From: Microbacterium sorbitolivorans
Lineage (GTDB): Bacteria; Actinomycetota; Actinomycetes; Actinomycetales; Microbacteriaceae
Direction of reading: 5' to 3'
Assembly (NCBI RefSeq): GCF_003327285.1
Contig: NZ_KZ848474.1
Coordinates: 124,001 to 188,000 of the forward strand
DNA length: 64,000 nucleotides
Both the position numbers and the translations under genes were made by a program. Below the pieces are notes generated by a model. The model saw only the letters and a list, made by a program, of their open reading frames with translations. It searched no databases and had not been told where the DNA came from. Below, piece after piece: positions 54,144 through 62,791 of the stretch. Position 1 is the first letter of the stretch; each line of letters opens with the position of its first letter.

Positions 54144-55238
54144 TTATGACTGGTCGTCGCTTGTCGGGGCGTCGCCGGTCGGAGCGTCGCCCGGGGGCAT
54201 CTCGCCACCGGGGCCGCCGTCTCCGCCGGGGCCGCCCTCGCCGCCGGGTCCGCCGCTGCCCATGCCGCCGCCGGCGGAGGGCTCGGTGGTGGTGTCGACC
54301 CCCACGGTGAGCGAGGCGATGTAACCCGTCTCGACGTCACCGGAGATCGTCGGCACCTGGAGCGACCAGTCGCCATCTCCGAAGATGCCGTCGTCGCTGA
54401 TCTGCGTTCCCACGCCCGCGAGGTTCTGGCTGGATCCCGCGTAGGTGTCGAGGGCGTAGACGTCGGCCAGCATCTCCGGAGGGAAGGCCAGCTGCGACGT
54501 GGCAATCACGTTCTCGACCGAGATGGCCGAGTCGACGTCGGGGTAGACCTCGAAGTGAATGTGGGTCCATCGGCCGGCGTAGCAGCCGGGGACGATGGTC
54601 TGGAAGGTCACGTTGCCGTCGGCGTCGGCGACCTGGACGCCACGCAGGTACGTCTCGTCCTCCGCGCCCTCCGAGTACATCGAGTAGAGGCCGCCGGCGT
54701 CACACTGCCACATGTAGAGCGCCGCACCCTCGAAGGGGATGTTGCCGTTCGCCATGTCCTGAATGTTGAAGTTCATCGTCAGCGGAACACCGTCGGCGAC
54801 GGTGTCGCTGTCGAGGCTCGAGGTGACGTCGCTGCGGACGATGCCCGACTCCTCGAGGACGTTCACGCCGTTCGTGCCATCGGCCGGGTAGGGGCCGTTG
54901 GTCTCCTCGGGGATCTCGCCCTCGGTCTCGGTCGCCGTCGTCGTGGATCCGGAGCTCGCCTCCGCGGTCGGGTCAGCCGTCGAATCCGTCGTCGCCGTCG
55001 GCGTCGCGGTTGCGGTTGCCGTCGCGGTCGAGTCTCCCGACGTCGACGTGCACGCGGCGAGCACGACGGCTCCGGCGCCCAGGCCGACGAGGCTCAGGAT
55101 GCCGCGGCGCGACACGAGGGTGCACGCATCGAAGGCTGCACCCTGGTCGACGACCTCATCCTCGGGGCGGGCAAGCAGTCGACCCTCGTATGCGGGGCCC
55201 TCGGGGGTTTCTTCGGGTTCCGGAACTCGCTGAGACAT
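54144..55238 (-). CDS. Tat-exported lipoprotein intradiol ring-cleavage dioxygenase
   Basis: The 364-residue protein has a twin-arginine motif SRRGILSL (Arg 44-45) followed by a hydrophobic region and lipobox VLAAC (Cys 63), so it should be a Tat-dependent lipoprotein. A Thr/Ala/Ser-rich linker precedes an intradiol dioxygenase domain. The iron ligands fit Tyr185 (GLYSMY), Tyr220, His226 and His228 (CYAGRWTHIHF). The C-terminus is a Gly/Pro-rich tail (GGPGGEGGPGGDGGPGG). The family cleaves catechols; extracellular members have little-known substrates. It is the first gene of the tatA-tatC-tatB cluster. Confidence 0.88.
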   Translation of the reverse strand: MSQRVPEPEETPEGPAYEGRLLARPEDEVVDQGAAFDACTLVSRRGILSLVGLGAGAVVLAACTSTSGDSTATATATATPTATTDSTADPTAEASSGSTTTATETEGEIPEETNGPYPADGTNGVNVLEESGIVRSDVTSSLDSDTVADGVPLTMNFNIQDMANGNIPFEGAALYMWQCDAGGLYSMYSEGAEDETYLRGVQVADADGNVTFQTIVPGCYAGRWTHIHFEVYPDVDSAISVENVIATSQLAFPPEMLADVYALDTYAGSSQNLAGVGTQISDDGIFGDGDWSLQVPTISGDVETGYIASLTVGVDTTTEPSAGGGMGSGGPGGEGGPGGDGGPGGEMPPGDAPTGDAPTSDDQS

Positions 55239-55370
55239 TGTGTCCTCCTCTTCGGCAGCGGATCTGTCGGTGAGATCAATGCTGTCGAGGGGTCACTAAA
55301 GGCTTGCGATACGCGTTTATGAGTTTCCTATGCGCCAAAAATGGGCACGGCGGATCCGCGGATCCGGCGG

Positions 55371-56075
55371 TTAAACCGCCTGCGGATCCGTCGACGGCGC
55401 GATCTCGCGCAGGGGCGCGACGGGCGCCTCGGATCCGCGGATCTGCCGGTGCAGGCGCTCCATGCGGGCGTCGAGGTCGCTCGCGGTGACGGCGGCCTCG
55501 CTGAGCTCATCGAGGAGCTCCTGCGGAACCTGCTTGTCGTACTTGTAGTAGATCTTGTGCTCGAGGCTGGCCCAGAAATCCATCGCGATGGTGCGGAACT
55601 GCACCTCGACCGGCACGTGCACCTTGCCGCGCGGCAGGAAGACGGGCACCGTGATGATCGCGTGCAGGCTCTTGTAGCCGTTGCCCTTGGGCTGCGCGAT
55701 GTAGTCCTTGACGGCGATGACCCCGATGTCGTCCTGGCTGATGAGCAGCTCGAAGAGGCGGTAGGCGTCGCTCACGAAGCTGCACGTCACGCGCACGCCG
55801 GCGATGTCGGTGATCTCCTCGCGGATCGCGTCGAACGACGGCTCGATGCCGCGGCGCTGGATCTTTTCGAGTAGCGAATCCATGCTCTTGAGCCGGCTCG
55901 AGAGGTGCTCGATCGGGTTGTGCGAGTGCTGGTGCTCGAAGTCGTCGCGCAGGATCTCGAGCTTCGTCTCGACCTCGCGCATCCCGAAGCGGTACTCGTT
56001 GAGGAACTGCTGCATCTCGTCGCGCAGCCCTCGCGCGAGTCGCAGAATGCTCTCGTCAACGTGAACCTCGTTCAT
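55371..56075 (-). CDS. Small alarmone synthetase ((p)ppGpp synthetase, RelQ/YjbM-like)
   Basis: This 234-residue single-domain GTP pyrophosphokinase makes (p)ppGpp in stress. It has RLKSMDSLLEKI, the ITDIAGVRVTC strand, AVKDYIAQPKGNGYKSLH (the conserved G-loop, about residues 122-139), VPVEVQFRTIAMDFWA and an EHKIYYKY tail. There is no hydrolase, TGS or ACT domain. A short palindrome (GGCGGTT/AACCGCC) spans the stop codon. The gene is monocistronic, ending near GGATCC-rich non-coding DNA. Confidence 0.9.
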   Translation of the reverse strand: MNEVHVDESILRLARGLRDEMQQFLNEYRFGMREVETKLEILRDDFEHQHSHNPIEHLSSRLKSMDSLLEKIQRRGIEPSFDAIREEITDIAGVRVTCSFVSDAYRLFELLISQDDIGVIAVKDYIAQPKGNGYKSLHAIITVPVFLPRGKVHVPVEVQFRTIAMDFWASLEHKIYYKYDKQVPQELLDELSEAAVTASDLDARMERLHRQIRGSEAPVAPLREIAPSTDPQAV

Positions 56076-56120
56076 GCCCTCGACTTTACGGGGTATTGGG
56101 GGCCCGCTCTTATGCGCCCG

Positions 56121-57434
56121 CTATGCGTCTCGTGAGGAGGTCGCCTGCGCGTACTGCCGCGAGATCGCCCGGTATTGGGGCAGCGTGAGAGCGCCCAGGG
56201 CCAGGATCACGGTGACGGCACCGGCGCACACGAAGATCAGGGCGATACCGCGCACGTCACCCGTACCCAAGAGCCACGCCCACTCGGCCTCTCCCTCGGG
56301 TGCGCGGAGGTGCGGGATGACAATGAACTCGGCGACAGGACCGATCGCGAACGAGGTCACGGGTGCCGCGGACGCCTCGAACGTTCGGGCAAAGCCGAAA
56401 ACCCGTCCCTGCTGGTGGTAGGGAACGACCTTCTGAATCACGGTCTGCTCCGCGGCCTCGACCGCGGGGATGAGCGCCATATAGACCCAGGTGCCGACGA
56501 CAAACAGCCACGCCCACTCGCGAATCGTGAACGCCATCCCTATCGCGCCCGTCACCGCCGCAAGGAGCAGCATCGTCCGCGTAGGGTTCTTGCCGAGACC
56601 GATCATCGACACGATGACGCCACCCACGATGAACCCCGTCGATGCGAAGGCAAAGGCGAATCCCCACTGCTGGACGGGCATGAGTTCAAGGCCATACGGA
56701 TCCATGAGCGCCATGAACACCCCGCCCACGAAGTTGTTGAGCGCCGTGAAGATCACGAGGAACAACAGCCCGTCGGCGGCGCGAACCGCCCGCCACCCGC
56801 CGCGGATATCGACCCAGCCGGTGGCGGCCTCGCCGGATCCGATCACCTCGGGTTCGCCGATCGGCAGCGTCAGCAGGTGCGCGAATGCGAGCGCAACGGC
56901 GGCGACGCCGATCACGAGAGTCCACCCCATGCCGAGATAGCCGATCGCGAGCCCCGAGAGCGCGCTCGTCACCAGCATCGACACCCCATCGACGGCGCCC
57001 ACGGCGCCGTTCGCCTTCGCCCGCCTCTCCTCGGGAACGAGGAGCGTCACGGCGGTCGACATCGCGATGCCGCGCAGCTGTTCGACGACCGCTCCGGCGA
57101 GCATCACGATCGCGAAAATCCAGAACCACGGCCGCGAGAGGTCGGCGATCGCCTCGGCGCCCATCGCGAAGAAAAAGAGCGCATCGGCGACGAACACCGC
57201 GAGCGCGATACCCGTACCCCACGCCATCACGGGCTTCTTCCGGAACCTGTCGACGAGCGTGCCAAAGAACATGCTCGACAGCGCGACGAAGATCATCAGC
57301 GCGGCCCCGATGAGCGCGGTGGAGAGCACGTTGTGGGTCTCGAGATAGATCCAGAACGTGAGCCCGAACCACATGAACATCGTCGAGATGTTCGCAACAG
57401 CCGTGTTGACGAGAAGCGCGGCGAAAGTGCGCAT
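56121..57434 (-). CDS. MFS transporter
   Basis: The 437-residue protein has 12 hydrophobic spans and the MFS loop motif GTLVDRFRKKPVM (about residue 58) after the second span. The central cytoplasmic loop is short. It resembles the MFS_3-type exporters (AVANISTMFMWFGLTFWIYLET at the start), which pump out drugs or macrolides, but no substrate can be assigned. It stands alone, divergent from the carboxylesterase gene across 79 bases. Confidence 0.85.
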   Translation of the reverse strand: MRTFAALLVNTAVANISTMFMWFGLTFWIYLETHNVLSTALIGAALMIFVALSSMFFGTLVDRFRKKPVMAWGTGIALAVFVADALFFFAMGAEAIADLSRPWFWIFAIVMLAGAVVEQLRGIAMSTAVTLLVPEERRAKANGAVGAVDGVSMLVTSALSGLAIGYLGMGWTLVIGVAAVALAFAHLLTLPIGEPEVIGSGEAATGWVDIRGGWRAVRAADGLLFLVIFTALNNFVGGVFMALMDPYGLELMPVQQWGFAFAFASTGFIVGGVIVSMIGLGKNPTRTMLLLAAVTGAIGMAFTIREWAWLFVVGTWVYMALIPAVEAAEQTVIQKVVPYHQQGRVFGFARTFEASAAPVTSFAIGPVAEFIVIPHLRAPEGEAEWAWLLGTGDVRGIALIFVCAGAVTVILALGALTLPQYRAISRQYAQATSSRDA

Positions 57435-57513
57435 GAAAAGAGCGTAACCACGGCGGCCCCCTACCGACAGCCCTCAGGTGTCGGCGGTTCCCACGTGGCC
57501 CTAGCATGGGGCC

Positions 57514-59010
57514 ATGACGACGACGCCGCGCGAAGTACAGGGCATCCCACTCATCGATGTGCGGAACTCGCCTCCCTCGGACCGCGCGGATCCGATCGTC
57601 CGCACGACCGGCGGATCCGTGCGCGGCTTCTGGCGCGGAGAGTGCGCGACCTTCGTCGGGATCCCCTACGCCGCCCCGCCCGTCGGCCCCCTCGCGTTCC
57701 GCGCACCGCAGCCGCACGAGCCGTGGGACGGCGTGCGCGACGCGGTGCACCAGGGCGCGACGCCGCAGCGCGGCAAGACGGGCATCACCCTGATCCCCGA
57801 GCCGAGCGTGCCCGGCGACTCGACCCTCAACGTCAACGTTTTCACGCCGTCGCCCGGCGCAGATGAGAAGCTCCCCGTGGTCGTCTACATTCACGGCGGC
57901 GGGTACGCGTCCGGATCCATCGCCAGCCCCTGGTACGACGGCGCCGCCTTCGCGCGCGACGGCATCGTCACCGTCACCCTGTCGTACCGGATCGCGTTCC
58001 CGGGGTTCGGGTGGGTTCCCGGATCCGAACAGAACCGCGGCGTCCGCGACTGGATCGCCGCCCTCGAGTGGGTCCGCGACAACGTCGCGGCCTTCGGCGG
58101 GGATCCGGATCGCGTCACCCTCGCGGGCCAATCGGCCGGCGGCGGCGCGGTCCTCACGCTCCTCGGGATCCCCTCCGCGCACTCGCTCTTCCACGCCGTG
58201 TGGTCGACGTCGCCGACACTGTCGCTCGTCGACCGCGGATCCGCGCTCGCGCTCTCGTCCGCGCTCGCGGCGGAACTCGGCGTGCAAAACACGGCCGAGG
58301 GTCTCGGATCCGTGACCCCGAAACAGCTCGGCCGCGCTCAGAAGCCGCTCGTCGCGCGGACGCCGGGCCTCGCGGGGATCCGCGAATCGATAACCGGCGG
58401 CCTGCGCATGGGGCCGACGGTCGACGGCGACCTCATCGACCGGCCGACGATCTCGGCGATCCGGGCGGGAATCGGATCCGAGATCCCCCTCGTCATCGGA
58501 TCCACCGACGACGAGTTCACGATGGTTCTGGATCCGTACGCGCGGATCCTGCGCTGGGTTCCCGCGTCGATCGCGCTGTCGCTCGTCGGGTTCCGCGGCG
58601 AGCGCGCCCGCGCGTGGCGGGCGGCGAACCCACAGCTAAGCGGATCCGTCGCCCACCTCGGCCGCTACACGACCGACATGGTCTTCCGGCGGCATGTGCG
58701 CCGCGTCGGCGACGCCCGGCGCGCGGACAACACCTGGGGATACCGCTTCACGTGGCCCTCTCCGACCAACGGCTGGGCCTTCCACTGCCTCGACGTGCCG
58801 TTCTTCTTCGACGTGCTGGATGCCCCGGCTGTCGAGGCCGTCGCAGGCGCCAACCCTCCGCGGGAGCTGGCCGCGCAGATCCACGGATCCGCCGTCGAGT
58901 TCATCACGACCCACGCCCTCTCTCGCCCCGGCTGGCCTGCGGCCGCGGTGTTCGACACCCCGGCGTCAACGACCCCGGACGGCTACGCGCCGGTGCGCCC
59001 CCTGGGCTGA
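57514..59010 (+). CDS. Type B carboxylesterase
   Basis: The 498-residue alpha/beta hydrolase follows the type B carboxylesterase pattern: GECATFVGIPYAAPPVG, oxyanion hole VVYIHGGGYASGS, and the nucleophile elbow GQSAGGGA (catalytic serine near residue 207). The acid residue is probably in TDDEFTM, and a C-terminal histidine follows. There is no signal peptide, so it is cytoplasmic. Its DNA holds 14 GGATCC sites in 1.5 kb, in all three reading frames. It ends directly against repeat family C. Confidence 0.88.
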   Translation: MTTTPREVQGIPLIDVRNSPPSDRADPIVRTTGGSVRGFWRGECATFVGIPYAAPPVGPLAFRAPQPHEPWDGVRDAVHQGATPQRGKTGITLIPEPSVPGDSTLNVNVFTPSPGADEKLPVVVYIHGGGYASGSIASPWYDGAAFARDGIVTVTLSYRIAFPGFGWVPGSEQNRGVRDWIAALEWVRDNVAAFGGDPDRVTLAGQSAGGGAVLTLLGIPSAHSLFHAVWSTSPTLSLVDRGSALALSSALAAELGVQNTAEGLGSVTPKQLGRAQKPLVARTPGLAGIRESITGGLRMGPTVDGDLIDRPTISAIRAGIGSEIPLVIGSTDDEFTMVLDPYARILRWVPASIALSLVGFRGERARAWRAANPQLSGSVAHLGRYTTDMVFRRHVRRVGDARRADNTWGYRFTWPSPTNGWAFHCLDVPFFFDVLDAPAVEAVAGANPPRELAAQIHGSAVEFITTHALSRPGWPAAAVFDTPASTTPDGYAPVRPLG

Positions 59011-59011
59011 G

Positions 59012-59649
59012 CCCCACCCCTTCCGGTCGCGCAAAGTGATGCTCCCGCCGTGCCGGAGCGACAGATTGAGCGACCGGAGCGGCCCCAGGTTTGGATATCT
59101 GCTCTTCCCGCCCGGATAAGCAGCAGATTGCCGAACTTGAACCGGGACTGCCAGGCTCAGGTTCGGAAATCTGCTCGAAAATTCCCCACGAGCAGCAGAT
59201 TTCCAAACGGGAACGGCCGGCGCCGCACTTCCGGTCGCGCAAACTGCTGCTCGCGGGGTGTCCAAGCGACGCTTTGAGCGACCGGAACTGCCCCACCCCT
59301 TCCGGTCGCGCAAAGTGCTGCTCCCGCCGTGCCGGAGCGACAGATTGAGTGACCGGAGCGGACTCAGGTTTGGATATCTGCTCTTCCCACCCGGATAAGC
59401 AGCAGATTGCCGAACCTGAACCGGGACGGCCGCGCCCAGGTTTGGAAATCTGCTCGAGAACTCCCCACGAGCAGCAGATTCCCAAACGGGAACGGCCGGC
59501 GCCGCCCTTCAGGTCGCGCAAACTGCTGCTCCCGGGGCGCCGGAGCGACACTTTGAGCGACCGGAGCAAGAAGGCGGCAGCTCCGGTCGCGCAATCTGCG
59601 CTTCCCGGCCGGCCGGAGCGACAGATTGAGCGACTGGAGCAGATTCCCA
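59012..59649. repeat. Repeat family C: tandem 279-base units of palindromes
   Basis: Two tandem copies (59012-59290 and 59291-59566) are highly similar. Each is made of three or four hairpins of 50-60 bases. One type reads CCGGTCGCGCAAA ... TTGAGCGACCGG, another TTTGGAAATCTGCTCG ... CGAGCAGCAGATTTCC. A partial third copy follows to 59649. No coding potential is evident. The block lies between convergent genes. Confidence 0.85.
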
Positions 59650-59683
59650 AACCCAAGCGACGCCCCACACCGGGTCATGAGGC

Positions 59684-59793
59684 GAGCGAAGCGGCGCCGC
59701 CTCCGCCCGGCCGCTGGCTCGGGGCTGGCGGGCGGGATCCGCACCGCGGATCCCGCGGGATCGCGGCCGGGCGGAGGCGGCCCCGCGCAGTGG
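59684..59793. repeat. Structured hairpin element D, copy 2
   Basis: A 19-base perfect stem (59696-59714 with 59763-59781) encloses a 48-base loop nearly identical to that of the copy at 6113-6219. The stem arms differ from copy 1 but remain complementary. Flanks GAGCGAAGCG and CGCGCAG.GGCC are shared. The following 60 bases hold short CAGCGGCC/CAGCCGCC repeats. Confidence 0.8.
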
Positions 59794-59856
59794 CCGCCAA
59801 AAGAACAGCAGCCGCCAAAACAGCGGCCGCAAAAAGCAGCGGCCCCAAAGAGACCC

Positions 59857-60792
59857 CTACCGAATCACAACCGCGTGCGGGATCCGCTCCTGCATGACCT
59901 CGATGGCGCGGGGGCTCCCGTCGACGAGAACGGCCTGGCGACCGAGGCGCGAGGCGACGGCGCCGGTGGTTCCGGATCCGGCGAAGAAGTCGAGCACGCG
60001 GTCACCCGGACGGGTGGAGGCCTTGATCATGCGCTCGAGGATGCCCTCGGGCTTCTGGGTCGGGTAGCCGGTGCGCTCGGATCCGCTGGTGGGGACGATC
60101 GTGTGCCACCAGACGTCGGTGGGGAGCTTGCCGCGGGCGGCCTTCTCGCTGTTGACGAGGCCGGGCGCCATGTAGGGCTCGCGGTCGATGGCGTCGGAGT
60201 CAAAGAAGTAGCGCGACGGGTTCTTCACGTACACGAGGATCGTGTCGTGCTTCGTGGGCCAGCGCGACCGGCTCTTGGCTCCGTAGTCGTAGGCCCAGAT
60301 GATCTCGTTGAGGAAGTTGTCGCGGCCGAAGACGGCGTCGAGCATGACCTTCGCGTAGTGGGCCTCGCGGTAGTCGAGGTGCAGGTAGAGGGTTCCGTCG
60401 TCGGCGAGCAGGCGCCACGCCTCGGCGAGGCGGGGCTCCATGAACTCCCAGTAGTTGTCGAACCGGTCGTCGAAGGTGGTGAGGGTCTGGCGGATCCGCT
60501 CGTATTTGCGGCCGTGGAAACCCGCCCAGACCGGGTTCTCGGTTGCGTTGAGGAACTCCTCGTCGAAGAGCGCGTCGCCCGTCGACTCGGCGACCTTGTC
60601 GACGTGCACCGCGTCGGGCGCGTGGGTGACGCGCTGCGTCGTGTGCTGGCGCTTCCGGCCGGTGTTGAAGGGAGGATCCAGGTAGATCATCGTGAAGGCG
60701 CCGTCCGGCATCTCGCGGATGATCTCGAGGTTGTCGCCGTGGTGGATGGCGACAGGCGCGCCGCGGCCCAGGCCGCGTTGTGCCGCGCTCAC
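59857..60792 (-). CDS. Site-specific DNA methyltransferase, solitary (beta-class N4/N6)
   Basis: The 311-residue amino-methyltransferase has the catalytic motif IYLDPPFNTG (about residues 36-45) before the SAM-binding motif VLDFFAGSGTTG near the C-terminus, an order typical of the beta class. TGYPTQKPEGILERMI is also conserved. I chose the GTG at 60792, which overlaps the upstream stop (GTGA); the longer start adds residues without support. No restriction endonuclease or other modification gene is adjacent, so it is solitary. Its target is unknown; GATC- or GGATCC-type sites are a testable guess. Confidence 0.85.
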   Translation of the reverse strand: MSAAQRGLGRGAPVAIHHGDNLEIIREMPDGAFTMIYLDPPFNTGRKRQHTTQRVTHAPDAVHVDKVAESTGDALFDEEFLNATENPVWAGFHGRKYERIRQTLTTFDDRFDNYWEFMEPRLAEAWRLLADDGTLYLHLDYREAHYAKVMLDAVFGRDNFLNEIIWAYDYGAKSRSRWPTKHDTILVYVKNPSRYFFDSDAIDREPYMAPGLVNSEKAARGKLPTDVWWHTIVPTSGSERTGYPTQKPEGILERMIKASTRPGDRVLDFFAGSGTTGAVASRLGRQAVLVDGSPRAIEVMQERIPHAVVIR

Positions 60793-61838
60793 GGAACCCG
60801 GTAGAGCCACTGGTCGGTGGCGAACTTGGTGCGCACGAGCTCTTCGGCGGCGGCGTACTCGTCGGGGGTGATGGATCCGCGGGTCGCGCCGGTGAAGGCG
60901 GCGAACTGATCCATGAAGGTATCGAGGATGGCGCGGCGCTCCATACCGGTCTGGCTGCGGATCGGATCCACGCGCTTCGCGGCCGAGGTGGTGCCCTTGT
61001 CGCTGAGCTTCTCGCGGCCGATGCGCAGCACCTCAGTCATCATCTGGCCGTCGATGTCGTAGCTGAGTGTCGCGTGGTGCAGGATGCCGCCGTTCGCGAG
61101 GCGTTTCTGGGCGGCACCGCCGATCTTGCCGGAGGGGCTCGTGATGTCGTTGAGCCCCTGGTAGCTCGCCTCGATGCCGATCGAGTGCAGCGCCTGCAGC
61201 ACCCAGTCGTCGAGGAACGCGTAGGAGTCGGCGAAGGTGAGGCCGGCGACGAGCGACGCGGGGACGTAGAGCGAGTAGGTGATGATCTGCTCGGCGCCCA
61301 TCATCATGGCGCCGCCGCCCGAGATGCGGCGCACGACGTCGAAGCCGTGCTTCGCGGCGCCCTCGGGGTCGACCTCGTTCTTGTACGACTGGAAGGATCC
61401 GATGACGACCGCCGAGCGGTCCCACTCCCAGATGCGCAGGGTCGGCTGGCGCTTGCCCGCGCCGACGCGCTCGGTGAGCACCTCGTCGAGCGCGAGGTTC
61501 ATCTGCGGCGACACCGCGGGGTCGTCGACAATCTGCCACTCGAAGTCGCTCCACGTCGACGCCGTCACGAGCGCGCGGCGCACGGCGGTGCCGACGGCCT
61601 CGGGCGTGAAGCCGAGCAGCTGGGCGCCGAGGGGCAGGTTGCGGCGGATCGCGGCCGCGATCGTCGGCACGTCGGTCGTGTCGGGCAGGCCGAGGATCGC
61701 GCGGTTGATGTCGAGAAGCGCCTCGTCGGGCTCGAGGAAGAAATCGCCCGCGAGCGCGAACTCGCTGATGCGGCCGTCGGTCACCTCGAGGTCAACGACA
61801 ACGAGCTTGCCGCCGGGAACCTTGTACTCACCGTGCAT
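60789..61838 (-). CDS. Lipoate-protein ligase family protein with N-terminal accessory domain
   Basis: The 349-residue protein attaches lipoate (or octanoate) to enzyme domains. The N-terminal 90 residues (KVPGGKLVVVDLEVTDGRI, GDFFLEPDEALLDINRAI) look like the LplA accessory domain that is usually C-terminal. The ligase domain follows, with RRISGGGAMMMGAEQ and the lysine-containing SGKIGGAAQKR. The order is therefore swapped relative to E. coli LplA. I chose the ATG at 61838; the longer frame reads through the neighbouring lipase gene. It is coupled by GTGA to the DNA methyltransferase gene. Confidence 0.85.
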   Translation of the reverse strand: MHGEYKVPGGKLVVVDLEVTDGRISEFALAGDFFLEPDEALLDINRAILGLPDTTDVPTIAAAIRRNLPLGAQLLGFTPEAVGTAVRRALVTASTWSDFEWQIVDDPAVSPQMNLALDEVLTERVGAGKRQPTLRIWEWDRSAVVIGSFQSYKNEVDPEGAAKHGFDVVRRISGGGAMMMGAEQIITYSLYVPASLVAGLTFADSYAFLDDWVLQALHSIGIEASYQGLNDITSPSGKIGGAAQKRLANGGILHHATLSYDIDGQMMTEVLRIGREKLSDKGTTSAAKRVDPIRSQTGMERRAILDTFMDQFAAFTGATRGSITPDEYAAAEELVRTKFATDQWLYRVP

Positions 61839-61882
61839 AGCTCCAGCGTAGTCGCGCGCGCCCGCGAGCCCGCCCGGATCCC

Positions 61883-62722
61883 TTACTCCCGCGGGAAGTG
61901 GGCCTCGAGCCACGACAGGATGTCGGCTCGCACGGTGGCCTGCTCGAATCCGTTGAGGATCTCGTGGCGGCCGTTGTAGACGTGGGTGGTGACGTCGGTG
62001 AATCCGGAGCGCTTGCGGTAGGCGGCGGCGAGCTTGTGCACCGAGCGGGGTCCGCCGACGGTGTCGTCGCGGCCGACGAGCAGCAGCGTCGGGGTGTCGG
62101 GAAGGCCCCGCGCGGGCAGGCCGAAGAGCTGCGCCGCACCAAGTACACCGAAGAGCTGCACAAGCGGCTTCTGCACCGTGAGCGGATCCGCGAGGGCGTC
62201 GTCCTGCACCGCGGGATCCTCGCAGATCCACTCGTTGCCCTTCACGTCCGGGCCGGCCCAGGGCTTGTTGAGGGGGCCGGAGTTGAGGGATCCGGGCCAC
62301 CGCAGCGAGCTGCCGATGAGGATCACGGCGTCGTATGCGCCGGGGTGCGCGTTGACGAGCTTCTGAGTGAGGAAGGATCCCCATGAGTGGCCGAGGATGA
62401 TGAGCGGCTTACCGGGATTCTCGGAGCGCGCGAGCTGCGACATCTCCCACGCCGACTCGACTGCGGCGGAATGCCCGCCCTTGCCGAGCCTTCCGAGCAG
62501 GTCGACGGATCCGTGCTGTTCCATGCCCGTGCGGCCGTGGCCGCGGTGGTCGTCGGCGTACGCGGCCCAGCCCGCGGCGGCGAGTGCCTCGAGCAGCGGG
62601 GCGTAGCGGCCGGCGTGTTCGCCGACGCCGTGAAGCACGTGCACCGCTCCGCGGGGCTCGCCTTCCGGGAGGACCCGGTCGTAGTGGATGCGCGTTCCGA
62701 GGCTGTCGACGAAGGTGCTCAC
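61883..62722 (-). CDS. Alpha/beta hydrolase, monoacylglycerol lipase-like
   Basis: The 279-residue hydrolase has VHVLHGVGEHAGRY (oxyanion region) and ADDHRGHGRTG, both typical of monoacylglycerol lipases/lysophospholipases. The nucleophile elbow is GHSWGS (serine near residue 113); the acid is in LLVGRDDTVGG and the histidine in YNGRHEILN. It is cytoplasmic, without a signal peptide. It lies upstream of the lipoate ligase gene on the same strand and diverges from the MarR gene. Confidence 0.88.
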   Translation of the reverse strand: MSTFVDSLGTRIHYDRVLPEGEPRGAVHVLHGVGEHAGRYAPLLEALAAAGWAAYADDHRGHGRTGMEQHGSVDLLGRLGKGGHSAAVESAWEMSQLARSENPGKPLIILGHSWGSFLTQKLVNAHPGAYDAVILIGSSLRWPGSLNSGPLNKPWAGPDVKGNEWICEDPAVQDDALADPLTVQKPLVQLFGVLGAAQLFGLPARGLPDTPTLLLVGRDDTVGGPRSVHKLAAAYRKRSGFTDVTTHVYNGRHEILNGFEQATVRADILSWLEAHFPRE

Positions 62723-62763
62723 ATGCCGATCATGGCAGATCCGCGCCAGCCATTCCTTTATCC

Positions 62764-62788
62764 AAACTAATGATCTAAACTAATAGTT
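62764..62788. promoter_or_regulatory. Candidate MarR operator/promoter
   Basis: AAACTAAT occurs twice (62764-62771 and 62777-62784), and AACTAATAGTT (62778-62788) is an interrupted palindrome immediately before the MarR start codon. The A+T-rich stretch probably holds both the promoter and the regulator's binding site. The assignment is by position and pattern only. Confidence 0.55.
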
Positions 62789-62791
62789 GAT

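Noticed and set aside
61839..62384. N-terminal extension of the lipoate ligase frame
   Set aside because: The extension is an out-of-frame reading of the alpha/beta hydrolase gene on the same strand. The ligase has a good ATG at 61838.
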